Below, piece after piece: positions 7,794-15,725 of a stretch of 64,000 nucleotides of DNA. The stretch covers positions 62,001-126,000 of the forward strand of contig NZ_JACEHE010000004.1 of assembly GCF_013778455.1 (NCBI RefSeq). Direction: 5' to 3'. The stretch comes from Streptomyces himalayensis subsp. himalayensis (GTDB taxonomy: Bacteria; Actinomycetota; Actinomycetes; Streptomycetales; Streptomycetaceae). The notes under the pieces are model-generated. The model made no database searches and was not told where the DNA came from. It saw only the letters and a list, made by a program, of their open reading frames with translations. The position numbers were made by a program, and so were the translations under genes. Within the stretch, counting starts at the first letter, position 1. Each line of letters begins with the position of its first letter.

Positions 7794-9293
7794 GTGAGCG
7801 ATTCAGCACGCGCCGACGCCCGGCAAGGTGACTTGTCCGTGGCGTCGACCCTTACTCCGGCCTTGCCTCCGGCGGCGACCTTCTCGGAGCTGGGGCTGCC
7901 GGCCGCGGTGCTGCGCATGCTCGACGAACTCGGCGTGACAGAGCCCTTCCCCATCCAGGCGGCCGCGTTGCCGAACGCTCTCGCGGGCCGGGATGTCCTC
8001 GGCCGGGGGCGCACCGGCTCGGGCAAGACGCTCGCCTTCGGTCTGGGGCTGCTCGCCCGGACGGCCGGGCGGCGAGCGGAGCCCAAGCAGCCACTGGCGC
8101 TCGTCCTGGTGCCCACCAGGGAGCTGGCGCAACAGGTCAGCGAGGCGCTCACCCCATACGCCCGGGCGCTGCGGCTGCGCCTTGCGACCGTGGTCGGCGG
8201 GGTGTCCATCGGCCGGCAGTCTGCTGCGCTGCGCGAGGGGGTCGAGATCGTGGTCGCCACGCCCGGTCGCCTGCACGACCTGATCGAGCGCAAGGACTGC
8301 CGTCTGGGACGGGTGCGCATCACCGTCCTGGACGAGGCCGACCAGATGTGCGACATGGGGTTCATGCCGCAGGTCACCGAGATTCTGGATCAGGTGCGTC
8401 CTGAAGGGCAGCGCATGCTGTTCTCGGCCACCCTCGACCGTGACGTCGACCAACTGGTCCGCCGCTACCTGCACGACCCCGCCGTCCACTCGGTCGACCC
8501 GTCGGCCGGGGCGGTCACCGCGATGGAGCACCATGTCCTGGTCGTGCACGGTCCGGACCGGTACGCGGTCGCCACGGAGATCGCCGCCCGTGACGGCCGC
8601 GTCCTGTTGTTCCTGGACACCAAGCACGGGGTCGACCAGCTCGCCAGGCATCTGCGGGCCAGCGGAGTCCCCGCCGCGTCCCTGCACAGCGGGAAGTCGC
8701 AGCCGCAGCGCACCCGGACCCTGGCACAGTTCAAGAACGGACAGGTCACCGCGCTGGTGGCGACGAATGTCGCGGCGCGGGGCCTGCACGTCGACGACCT
8801 CGACCTTGTGGTCAACGTCGACCCGGCCACCGACCCGAAGGACTATCTGCACCGCGCGGGTCGCACGGCCCGGGCCGGTCGATCCGGCACGGTCGTGACG
8901 CTGGTGCTGTCGGGACAGCGCCGCGAGACGAGCCAAGCCATGGCGGACGCCGGCATCGCGCCCATGATCACCAAGGTACGGTCCGGCGAGGCGGACCTGA
9001 GTCGGATCACTGGCGCCAGGGCCCCCTCCGGAGTGTCCCTCGACGGTGTGCCCGCCGCAGCGCGGCCGAAGAACCACAACGCTCCGTTCCGCGGTCTGGG
9101 CACCAGCAAGGACGAGGCTCGCGGCTCCGGCGGTAGTCCCGCAAGGGGAGCGAGGCGCGCAAGCTCGCGGAAGCCCGCAAGGCGGCCCGCGTGCGGCGCG
9201 GCGGTTGAGTCGGGATGTGAACCCACGACCTCTTCGCCCCGAATGAGGTCCGGGCAAGATCGACGCCGGTCGGCGCAGCCACAGTGGTCGTGA
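7794..9293 (+). CDS. DEAD-box RNA helicase with frameshifted C-terminus
   Basis: The chosen GTG at 7794 follows an AGGAAGG ribosome-binding site; a longer frame upstream lacks helicase character. The core is complete: Q motif around FPIQ (52-55), Walker A RTGSGKT (73-79), PTRELA, TPGRL, the DEAD box at 180-183, SAT at 211-213, ARGLHV and HRAGRTAR. Such proteins unwind RNA in ribosome assembly or cold adaptation. The end is abnormal. After residue about 447 the frame reads arginine-rich nonsense and passes through the tRNA-like repeat before stopping at 9293. In the +2 frame the sequence EARKLAEARKAARVRRGG followed by TGA (9206-9208) is the natural helicase tail. A single base lost near 9137 (GGTAG-TCCCGC) would explain the change. 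The catalytic core is intact, so activity may persist. Confidence 0.88.
   Translation: MSDSARADARQGDLSVASTLTPALPPAATFSELGLPAAVLRMLDELGVTEPFPIQAAALPNALAGRDVLGRGRTGSGKTLAFGLGLLARTAGRRAEPKQPLALVLVPTRELAQQVSEALTPYARALRLRLATVVGGVSIGRQSAALREGVEIVVATPGRLHDLIERKDCRLGRVRITVLDEADQMCDMGFMPQVTEILDQVRPEGQRMLFSATLDRDVDQLVRRYLHDPAVHSVDPSAGAVTAMEHHVLVVHGPDRYAVATEIAARDGRVLLFLDTKHGVDQLARHLRASGVPAASLHSGKSQPQRTRTLAQFKNGQVTALVATNVAARGLHVDDLDLVVNVDPATDPKDYLHRAGRTARAGRSGTVVTLVLSGQRRETSQAMADAGIAPMITKVRSGEADLSRITGARAPSGVSLDGVPAAARPKNHNAPFRGLGTSKDEARGSGGSPARGARRASSRKPARRPACGAAVESGCEPTTSSPRMRSGQDRRRSAQPQWS
9219..9269 (-). repeat. tRNA-Pro 3'-half-like repeat, right copy (candidate att site)
   Basis: This is the second copy of the repeat at 141-191, in the same orientation, with about five or six differences over 51 bases. 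It overlaps the read-through end of the helicase frame and the 3' end of a frameshifted minus-strand gene. The spacing between copies is about 9.1 kb. It lacks the rest of a tRNA and cannot be functional. Confidence 0.55.
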
Positions 9294-9596
9294 GCCCCTG
9301 CAGGATGGTGATGACGGACGCCACCGCTCCGACGGCCAGGCCGAGATCTTCGAGGTTCTCCGTCAGGCGGCGCTGGTCAGGGCTCGCGCTGTCCAGTTCC
9401 TCGCCGATTCGGGCGGCGGTGCGGCGGGCCAGGTCGGGGGTTGCAAAGTTCCGCCGCGTGCTCCTCCAGGGCGGCCGTCAGCTCGGCCAGTTTCGCCTGT
9501 GCGGCGGCTCGGTGGTGGGCGGTGCCGCTGATGTGGACCTGTCGCTGGTCTCCGCCGACCCGCCCCGTGTTGATCTTGTTGTGCCTGGTGGGTGCC
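9252..9596 (-). pseudogene. Frameshifted minus-strand gene relic
   Basis: Reading the minus strand from about 9596, one frame gives NKINTGRVGGDQRQVHISG and continues with a helical stretch (AQAKLAELTAALEEHAAEL). It then loses sense near 9450. The adjacent frame takes over with LARRTAARIGEELDSASPDQ and ends in a hydrophobic segment (GLAVGAVASVITILQGLTTT) before running into the tRNA-like repeat. Two collinear, protein-like halves in different frames show a gene broken by an indel around 9446-9452 and probably truncated at its 3' end by the repeat. Family unknown; a small nucleotide- or peptide-binding accessory protein cannot be excluded. Confidence 0.5.
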
Positions 9597-9599
9597 CGC

Positions 9600-9845
9600 G
9601 GGTGAGGTGACGCGAGTCGCGGTCTTGGCGGGCCGACGGGACATCGGTACTCCGAACGGGTGGGCGGCAGCCTGGGCTCACCAGACGCTCACCCAGGACG
9701 CAGCCGGCACCCTGGTGATGCAGGAACTCCGTTCTGACTGCTGCTCGTTCCACGGCGGTCCTGCGGCTGGGCACGTAGTTCTCAGCCACCGTCGCGCGCC
9801 GTCCAGGCGACAGGACCCGTCCTGCAGGCTGCTACGGTCCGTCGC
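9600..9845. other. Stretch without a recognisable gene
   Basis: Between the gene relic and the hypothetical gene at 9846 I see no supported coding region, repeat or clear promoter. Confidence 0.4.
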
Positions 9846-11549
9846 ATGCCCCGGTCCGATCTCCGCCTCCTCGACTTGCTCCGGCAGAGTCCGCGCCTGG
9901 CCGAACTCGCAGCGTTCCCCTTCGACTTCGATCTCTGCCGAGCCGACCACGGCGAGGACGTCCGTCTGGCATCGGGTGCGCCGCTGGAGGGGATAGCAGG
10001 CGACGATACCGGCGGTACCTACTTCCTCTGTGGCGACGGCGGGGTGTTGTACGCCGACTCGGAGGGGTATGCGGGTCTGATCGCGGAAAGCCTCGCCGAC
10101 ACACTGGAGTTGGTGACCGGCCTCCCCGGATGGCGGGACCACCTGCACCTCCAGCCGGAGACCGGAGAAGAGGAACTGTCCGCCGCAGCCCTCGAGGGGG
10201 AGGACAGCATCCGCGCCTCCTACGCCCCCTACCTCGACGAACTCCTCACCGCTCTCGGGCTGACCCTGCGCCCTCCCGCCGAGCTCTTCGCCCGGATGCA
10301 CCGTGCCCTCCTCCGCACCGAGCCCGACCACGTGCTGCTGCTCGCCGACGAGGACAGCGCCTACCACCTGCTGGACCCGCACCCCCGACCCCCGCTGCAG
10401 GAAGCCCTGCTCGGGGCCTGCCAGGCGGACCTGGCCCACCTGCGGGCCGACCGCGCCGCCTGGCCGATGGTGGCCTTCTCCCCGGTGTCCGGCCGGAGCG
10501 ACCCGGAGCACGACGCCAACGCGGCCCGCCGCGCCGGTGTGCTGCGCGCGGCCCAGTACGACCGGCGCGACACCGACCTGCCGCTCCTGCGCCATCTCCT
10601 CGATCAGGAGACCCGATGCCGCCGTGAGGCCCCCTTCGGCGGGATGGGCGAGGAACTGCACCTCGCCGTGTTCCTGGTTGCCCGCTGCCACTGCAGGGAG
10701 GACCTCTCCCGTCTGTACGCCGCTCGCTGCGCCAACTTCGACACCTGGTGCGCCCTGTCCGACCTGCCACTCGACCGACCGGACAAGAGTGGCGAGGAGC
10801 ATCTCCACTGGGACCCCGAGGCCCTGCAGGCGTGGGTCGAAGCCCTCGACACGCCGGAGTGGTTCGGCGACGACCCGAATTCCGAGCCCGTCGAGACCTG
10901 GGTGACCCTCGCCCGTCGCCAGGGCCGCACGGAACTCGCCCGCACGGCCCTGATACGCATGCTCGACGACATCGGGCCCGGCGACACCGCCGAACTTCCC
11001 TCCATCGTCAGCGAGTTCGCCGCGCTCGGCGACTTCCGGCAGGCCTCCCGCGCCCAGCGCCTGTACGCCTCGGTCCAGGACACAGACCTTGCCCGTGGTT
11101 TCGCGTACACGCGTCTGTCCGCCCTGGAACGGCAGGCCGGCGACCTCGACCGGGCATGGACGTCGCTGCAGCGTGCGCTCACCACCCTCGACGGCCCGCC
11201 GTCCCCGAAGCCGGGCCCGCGTCAGCCCGCACTCTTCGACATCGAGACGCCCCCTGCCGACGACTGGCGCGACAAGGCTGAGGCACTCGACCTCATCGAA
11301 GAACACTTCCTGCTCGCACGCTCAGCCGCCGACTCCGGCAATCCTGCCCTCGCCCACCAGTCCCTCATCACCGGCACGGCTCTTCTTGACACAGTCCATC
11401 GCACGCCCCCAGCCCTGTACCGCGCGGCCCACGCCGCAGCGAGGGCCTTCGGTGACGGAGACCTGACTGCCCGTTTCGCGGAGCCCCTGGCGCAGGAAGA
11501 ACAGCGCATTGCCGAGTTCCCATATGACCCGGGCGGCAACAGCGACTGA
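9846..11549 (+). CDS. Hypothetical protein, 567 aa, SMI1/KNR4-like front and helical-repeat rear (tentative)
   Basis: The family is not recognised. Codon use is typical of a real gene (strong third-position GC, no stops for 567 codons). Residues about 30-100 (GGTYFLCGDGGVLYADSEGY and the following SLADTLELVTGLPGW) recall SMI1/KNR4 (SUKH) proteins, many of which are immunity proteins. Residues about 350-560 are helical with alternating small residues and look like TPR-type repeats (for example GDFRQASRAQRLYASVQDTD). No signal peptide or membrane segment is seen. The ATG has only a weak ribosome-binding site. It stands alone between two rearranged segments. Confidence 0.6.
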   Translation: MPRSDLRLLDLLRQSPRLAELAAFPFDFDLCRADHGEDVRLASGAPLEGIAGDDTGGTYFLCGDGGVLYADSEGYAGLIAESLADTLELVTGLPGWRDHLHLQPETGEEELSAAALEGEDSIRASYAPYLDELLTALGLTLRPPAELFARMHRALLRTEPDHVLLLADEDSAYHLLDPHPRPPLQEALLGACQADLAHLRADRAAWPMVAFSPVSGRSDPEHDANAARRAGVLRAAQYDRRDTDLPLLRHLLDQETRCRREAPFGGMGEELHLAVFLVARCHCREDLSRLYAARCANFDTWCALSDLPLDRPDKSGEEHLHWDPEALQAWVEALDTPEWFGDDPNSEPVETWVTLARRQGRTELARTALIRMLDDIGPGDTAELPSIVSEFAALGDFRQASRAQRLYASVQDTDLARGFAYTRLSALERQAGDLDRAWTSLQRALTTLDGPPSPKPGPRQPALFDIETPPADDWRDKAEALDLIEEHFLLARSAADSGNPALAHQSLITGTALLDTVHRTPPALYRAAHAAARAFGDGDLTARFAEPLAQEEQRIAEFPYDPGGNSD

Positions 11550-11625
11550 CCCCTGGCGGTCACATGCCTTCTGATCAGCTCAGGACCGCTACCCGTGGGG
11601 CCTGGGCACCTTCGGGGAATGGGGA

Positions 11626-11693
11626 CTGGCGGATACGAACCGGGACAATCCGAACCGTCAGGTGCGGTTGAGCTTCCTTGGGGGCGCGTGATT
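11626..11693 (+). repeat. 3' coding tail relic, copy 3
   Basis: In frame this reads LADTNRDNPNRQVRLSFLG, then GA and a stop. The open frame begins after a stop at 11572-11574 and gives only about 40 codons (starting DRYPWGLGTFGEW). It shares its last 19 residues almost exactly with the copy at 7463. It lies just beyond the 3' end of the lyase gene. Confidence 0.5.
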
Positions 11694-11708
11694 CTTGGCG
11701 TCGGTCTT

Positions 11709-13322
11709 TCAACTGTTCGCCTCAACAGCGGGGTGAGCCGACCCGCGCGGCTCACCGCCCTGAACCCCCGAAGCCCCTCGACCGTCCCCACCGTCCCTCC
11801 TGCCGAGAGCGCGGAGTGTTCGCCGTACGTCGTCGGAACCCAGGACGTCGGCGCTGACCCGTTCCACGTCCTCCCCGCAGGGCCGGTCGTCGTCCAGTGG
11901 GGGAACGATCGCTCGGATCGCGCGGTGCAGGAGTCCGGGGCCCCGGCCCAGAGCGGACGGTGCGGCCAGGTCCACTGCCTGGGCGGCGACCACGGCCTCC
12001 ACGGCGAGCAGTTGCCGCAGCCGTACGAGGATCGTGGTCAGCCGCCGTGCCCCGAGCGCCGCATTGGTCGAGTCGTCCTCGACGGCGTCCGCGCCATGGC
12101 GGGGGTCGGTGCTCACTGGTGCAGAGAGCAGACGGATCTCGGCGACGAGTGCCTGCGCCGTCTTGGCGAGCGGTGCGAAGCCCGAGCGCTCCGGACCGTA
12201 CGGCGAGAGGTTCGCAGGCAGTCCGCTGACGGCGGGATCGAGCAGCCGTCGCATGCGCTCGGCGGAGACCGACGCGGTCTGCGTCAGGGCCAGCGCAAGG
12301 GTGTCGAAGGCGAGGGCCAGGGCCGGAGTGTGGAAGTTGCCGGACGAGAGGATCTCGGCTGTGTCGGCCAGCACCACCGGATTGTCGCCGCAGCCGTTGA
12401 GCTCCGGTTGGAGCGCGGCGTCGGCGAAGTCCAGCGCGGCGTGCAGCGCCCCGTGCACCTGGGCTGCGCAGCGCAGGCTGACGGGGTCCTGGACCCGCCG
12501 CGCGTTCCGGGGATCGCCCAGCTCCCCGCCGTTCAGCAGGGCGAGCAACTCGGCCGCCGCGCGGCACTGACCGGGAGCGGGGCGCAGGCCGAGGACCCGG
12601 GCGTCGAGCGGGCTCGTGTTCGCCCGGAAGCCCTCGTAGGTCAGCGCTGTGACCGCCTGCGCCAGTGTGAGGACGGCGCTCGCCTCGTGCAGGGCGAGAG
12701 CACCCTGTCCGGCCGCCAGCGGGCTCGCGCTGCACAGCACATGCCCGTCCTTCGGGCCCAGTTCGACAGGGGTGAGACCGGCCCGTCGCAGTGCCGTGAC
12801 GCCGTCGAGCACGCCGCCGGCGAACTCGGCCCTGCCCTCACCGATCACGACCAGGCCGACATGAGCCATCTGGCACAGATCCGAGGCGCCGATCGACCCC
12901 ACCTCGGGAATCACCGGATGTACCCGCGAGTTGAGCATGGCCACGAGCAGCCGCAGGATCTCCGGACGCACTCCGCTGCCTCCGCCCGCGATGCCGTTGA
13001 CGCGGGCGAGGACGGCGGCGCGTACGACGGGTACCGGCAGCGGAGCGCCGACCGCGTTGGCCCGTCCCCGGACCGTGCGGACGCTGAACGCCTCGAGTTC
13101 GTCGCGGGGCAGTGCGTACGACGAGCGGGTGCCAAGGCCCGTCGTCAGGCCGTACGTCGGCACCTGGCGGTCGACGACGTCGTCGACGGCGGCTCGCTCG
13201 CGCGTCAGCCGGGGGATCACCGCGTCGCCCAGGACGACTCGGGCGCCGTGGCGGGCGACGGCGACGACATCGTCGTACGACAGTGTCCGCCCGTCGATGA
13301 CGACCTCTGCGACCCCCGTCAT
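11709..13322 (-). CDS. Aromatic amino acid lyase (HAL/PAL family) homologue lacking the MIO glycine
   Basis: The 537-residue product spans the full HAL/PAL fold. Conserved blocks are YGLTTGLGT (the active-site Tyr region), SLRCAAQVHG, SGNFHTPAL and AVEDDSTNAALGARR. The MIO cofactor of this family forms from Ala-Ser-Gly; here the block reads GSIGASDLCQMAH, so the glycine is deleted and Ala-Ser-Asp stands in its place. The Tyr of the QD-Y-SLRC block is also replaced (QDPVSLRC). It may work without MIO, as ergothionase (trimethylamine elimination from ergothioneine) is known to do. The ATG start overlaps the stop of the cyclodeaminase gene (ATGA), so the two are one operon. Next door is an OpuC-type betaine transporter, which supports a trimethylammonium substrate. 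The exact substrate is inferred, not shown. Confidence 0.82.
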   Translation of the reverse strand: MTGVAEVVIDGRTLSYDDVVAVARHGARVVLGDAVIPRLTRERAAVDDVVDRQVPTYGLTTGLGTRSSYALPRDELEAFSVRTVRGRANAVGAPLPVPVVRAAVLARVNGIAGGGSGVRPEILRLLVAMLNSRVHPVIPEVGSIGASDLCQMAHVGLVVIGEGRAEFAGGVLDGVTALRRAGLTPVELGPKDGHVLCSASPLAAGQGALALHEASAVLTLAQAVTALTYEGFRANTSPLDARVLGLRPAPGQCRAAAELLALLNGGELGDPRNARRVQDPVSLRCAAQVHGALHAALDFADAALQPELNGCGDNPVVLADTAEILSSGNFHTPALALAFDTLALALTQTASVSAERMRRLLDPAVSGLPANLSPYGPERSGFAPLAKTAQALVAEIRLLSAPVSTDPRHGADAVEDDSTNAALGARRLTTILVRLRQLLAVEAVVAAQAVDLAAPSALGRGPGLLHRAIRAIVPPLDDDRPCGEDVERVSADVLGSDDVRRTLRALGRRDGGDGRGASGVQGGEPRGSAHPAVEANS

Positions 13323-14320
13323 GAGAACCGCAGCTTCTGACCGAGGCCGCGCTCTTCGGCCTTCTTGAGCACGGCCGCACCCAGCGCGATGTCGGACAGC
13401 GAGAGTCCACGGTGCCAGAACAGGTTCGTCTCGTCGGCGCTTTCCCGGCCCGGCTTGCTGCCTGCGACGATCTCGCCCAACTCGCCATGTAGATTGGACT
13501 CGTCGAGCCTGCCGGAGTCGACGTGTGCGCGCAGGGCGCCGAACGGCCCGGCGTGCGCCTGGCCCCAGTCGTCGACGACGATCTTGTCCATGATGTCCGT
13601 GAGGGTGAGTTCGACGGCGCTGTGTGTTCCGTACGGCACGACAAGGGCCCCGGGGGCGATCCACTCGGTCTTGAGCAGCGGCTCCGGCCGCTCGAGCCGG
13701 GACGCCTCCACCACGATGTCCGCGCCGTCCACGCAGGTCTTCCAGTCCTCGGTCACGATGACGGGCTTGCCGAGCTCTCGCTCCAGTCGCTCGGCGAAGG
13801 CCTCGCGGCTCTCGGGGCGGCGCGAGTGGACGCGTATCTCCGTGAGGTCGAAGATCCGGTCGAGCAGGCGGACGTTCCAGTACGACGTGGCTCGGGCGCC
13901 GATGTGCCCGAGCACCCTGGCATCCGGACGGGCCAGGTGACGTGCCCCCAGCGCGGTGAGGGCACCGGTGCGCATCTCGGTGATGGCGGTGGCGTCGAGT
14001 ACGGCCACCGGCATGCCGGTACGCGGGTCGAAGAGGTTGAGCAGCGCCATTTCGGAGGGCAGCCCGGCCTTGTAGTTGCCGACGTAGTCGCCCACGATCT
14101 TGACCCCGGCAAGCGCGAGCGGAGCGACATAGCCGCGGAGGACGTTGAAGTGGCCGTTGAACGAGGGATCGGGCATGAGGTGGACGCGCGGTTCGATGAC
14201 CGTTTCGCCAAGGCCCTGGGCGCGCAGCCCTTCTTCGACGGCGTCGAGTATCTCGATGTCGATCAGTTCGAGTTGTTCGATGTCCGAGCCGTTCAGGAAG
14301 GTGAACCAGACCGGTTTCAT
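13319..14320 (-). CDS. Ornithine cyclodeaminase / mu-crystallin family protein
   Basis: The 333-residue protein fits the ornithine cyclodeaminase/mu-crystallin family: an N-terminal dimerisation part with EPRVHLMPDPSFNGHF, then a Rossmann half with LGHIGARATSYWNVRLLD (nucleotide-binding glycine motif around residue 145) and HSRRPESREAF. NAD-dependent members cyclise or reduce amino acids or imines. Relatives are often annotated as tyramine oxidase subunit B, a name with little bearing on function. The ATG at 14320 has GGGAG seven bases upstream; longer frames have none. It is the first gene of a two-gene operon with the MIO-less lyase and faces the betaine-type transporter operon, so it probably acts on the same amino acid or its product. 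Confidence 0.85.
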   Translation of the reverse strand: MKPVWFTFLNGSDIEQLELIDIEILDAVEEGLRAQGLGETVIEPRVHLMPDPSFNGHFNVLRGYVAPLALAGVKIVGDYVGNYKAGLPSEMALLNLFDPRTGMPVAVLDATAITEMRTGALTALGARHLARPDARVLGHIGARATSYWNVRLLDRIFDLTEIRVHSRRPESREAFAERLERELGKPVIVTEDWKTCVDGADIVVEASRLERPEPLLKTEWIAPGALVVPYGTHSAVELTLTDIMDKIVVDDWGQAHAGPFGALRAHVDSGRLDESNLHGELGEIVAGSKPGRESADETNLFWHRGLSLSDIALGAAVLKKAEERGLGQKLRFS

Positions 14321-14538
14321 GGGTTGTCTCCCTACGTCTGAGCTGGCGAATCGCATGACACCGGCGGCACGGCCGGAACGCGCGCGTCGAGAGCAACTGT
14401 CAGGTCGGCGTCGATGGATCTGGAAAGGCACATCAGTCGCAGAAGGTGAGGATTTCGGGCACACCCTGGACCTATTTCGTACGAACGTAACGCGCCGTTC
14501 ACAGGAGGCCATTGACTCTCATTCAGTCAGCCGTAACT

Positions 14539-14556
14539 CTGCATGACCATATGCAG
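14539..14556. promoter_or_regulatory. Candidate operator between lyase and transporter operons
   Basis: CTGCATGACCATATGCAG carries the inverted repeat CTGCAT-N6-ATGCAG. It lies 18 bases before the transporter start and in the divergent intergenic space, where a regulator could control both operons. The RpiR-type regulator at 18215 is the natural candidate. Confidence 0.45.
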
Positions 14557-14573
14557 TCAGGTAAGGGGCAGCC

Positions 14574-15725
14574 TTGATCAGATTCGACGCGGTGAGCAAG
14601 AATTATCCCAACGGCACCACAGCCGTGGATGACTTGTCCCTGGAGCTGGCCGAGGGCGGCATCACGGTCCTGGTCGGCCCCTCCGGCTGCGGCAAGACCA
14701 CGACCCTGCGCATGATCAACCGCATGGTGGAGCCGACGGCAGGGACGGTGAGCCTGCGCGGCCAGGACATCCGGGAGATCCACGCCCCCGAGCTGCGCCG
14801 TGGCATCGGGTATGTGATCCAGCACGCCGGGCTGTTCCCGCACCGCACCATCCTCGACAACATCGCGACGGTTCCGTTGCTGCTCGGCTGGAGCCGGAAG
14901 AAGGCGCGGGCGCGGGCGGCGGAGCTGCTGGAACTGGTGGGGCTGCCGGCGGAGATGGCCAAGCGCTACCCGAACCAGCTCTCCGGCGGACAGCAGCAGC
15001 GCGTCGGGGTGGCCAGGGCCCTGGGCGCCGACCCGCCGGTGCTGCTGATGGACGAGCCGTTCAGCGCGGTCGACCCGATCGTACGGGCGGAGCTGCAGGC
15101 GGAGTTCATCCGGCTGCAGAAGGAGCTGCACAAGACGATCGTGTTCGTGACCCATGACATCGACGAGGCGATCAAACTCGGCGACAACATCGCGGTGTTC
15201 CGAACCGGCGGCAAACTCGCACAGTTCGACACCCCCGAGCGTCTGCTCGCTGATCCCGCCGACGAGTTCGTGGCCGGCTTCGTGGGGCAGGACCGGGGCA
15301 TCCGCCGGCTGTCCTTCGTCAAGGCGGCCGATGTGCCGTTGCGCGACGGTCCGGTGCTTCCGGCGACCTCGCCCGTGGCGCCGGCCAGGGCGGTGGATGA
15401 GCCTTGGGTTCTGGTCGTCGACGACGGCCGGCGACCGCTCGGCTGGGCCGCGGTCGCCGAACTCCCGGAGAGCGGCACGCTCGCGGACGCGCCTTTGGCG
15501 CCGCTCGGCCATACGTTCAGCCTCGTCGGCGACTCGGCGCGGGCCGCCCTCGACTCGGCGCTCCTGTCGCCCTCCCGGCTCGCGGTGGGCGTGGACGCGG
15601 AAGGCGCGGTCATCGGCGTCGCCGACGCGTACGAGCTCTCCGCAGTGACGGCCGCCGCCGACGTGGCCGGGGCCCCGGCCGGGGACGAGGTGGGCGCCGA
15701 GGGCCCCGCCGGTGGTGAACGATGA
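14574..15725 (+). CDS. OpuC-type ABC transporter ATPase (quaternary amine uptake)
   Basis: The 383-residue ATPase has Walker A GPSGCGKT at 35-42, signature LSGGQ at 136-140, Walker B LLMDEP around 158-162, and the switch histidine in FVTHD. The QHAGLFPH segment is typical of the glycine betaine/carnitine/choline branch (OpuCA, ProV). After about residue 240 there is a CBS-like regulatory part; its sequence is degenerate and alanine-rich towards the end. TTG is the start, preceded by AAGGGG. The stop overlaps the next gene (ATGA). It powers the two permeases and the binding protein that follow. Control probably acts through the palindrome just upstream. Confidence 0.9.
   Translation: MIRFDAVSKNYPNGTTAVDDLSLELAEGGITVLVGPSGCGKTTTLRMINRMVEPTAGTVSLRGQDIREIHAPELRRGIGYVIQHAGLFPHRTILDNIATVPLLLGWSRKKARARAAELLELVGLPAEMAKRYPNQLSGGQQQRVGVARALGADPPVLLMDEPFSAVDPIVRAELQAEFIRLQKELHKTIVFVTHDIDEAIKLGDNIAVFRTGGKLAQFDTPERLLADPADEFVAGFVGQDRGIRRLSFVKAADVPLRDGPVLPATSPVAPARAVDEPWVLVVDDGRRPLGWAAVAELPESGTLADAPLAPLGHTFSLVGDSARAALDSALLSPSRLAVGVDAEGAVIGVADAYELSAVTAAADVAGAPAGDEVGAEGPAGGER

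Noticed and set aside
9678..11306. A 542-codon minus-strand frame opposite the hypothetical gene at 9846
   Set aside because: It has low-complexity Gly/Val/Glu-rich composition and no motifs; the plus-strand frame has protein-like character.
13523..14341. Plus-strand frame opposite the cyclodeaminase gene
   Set aside because: The minus strand has complete family motifs; the plus frame has none.
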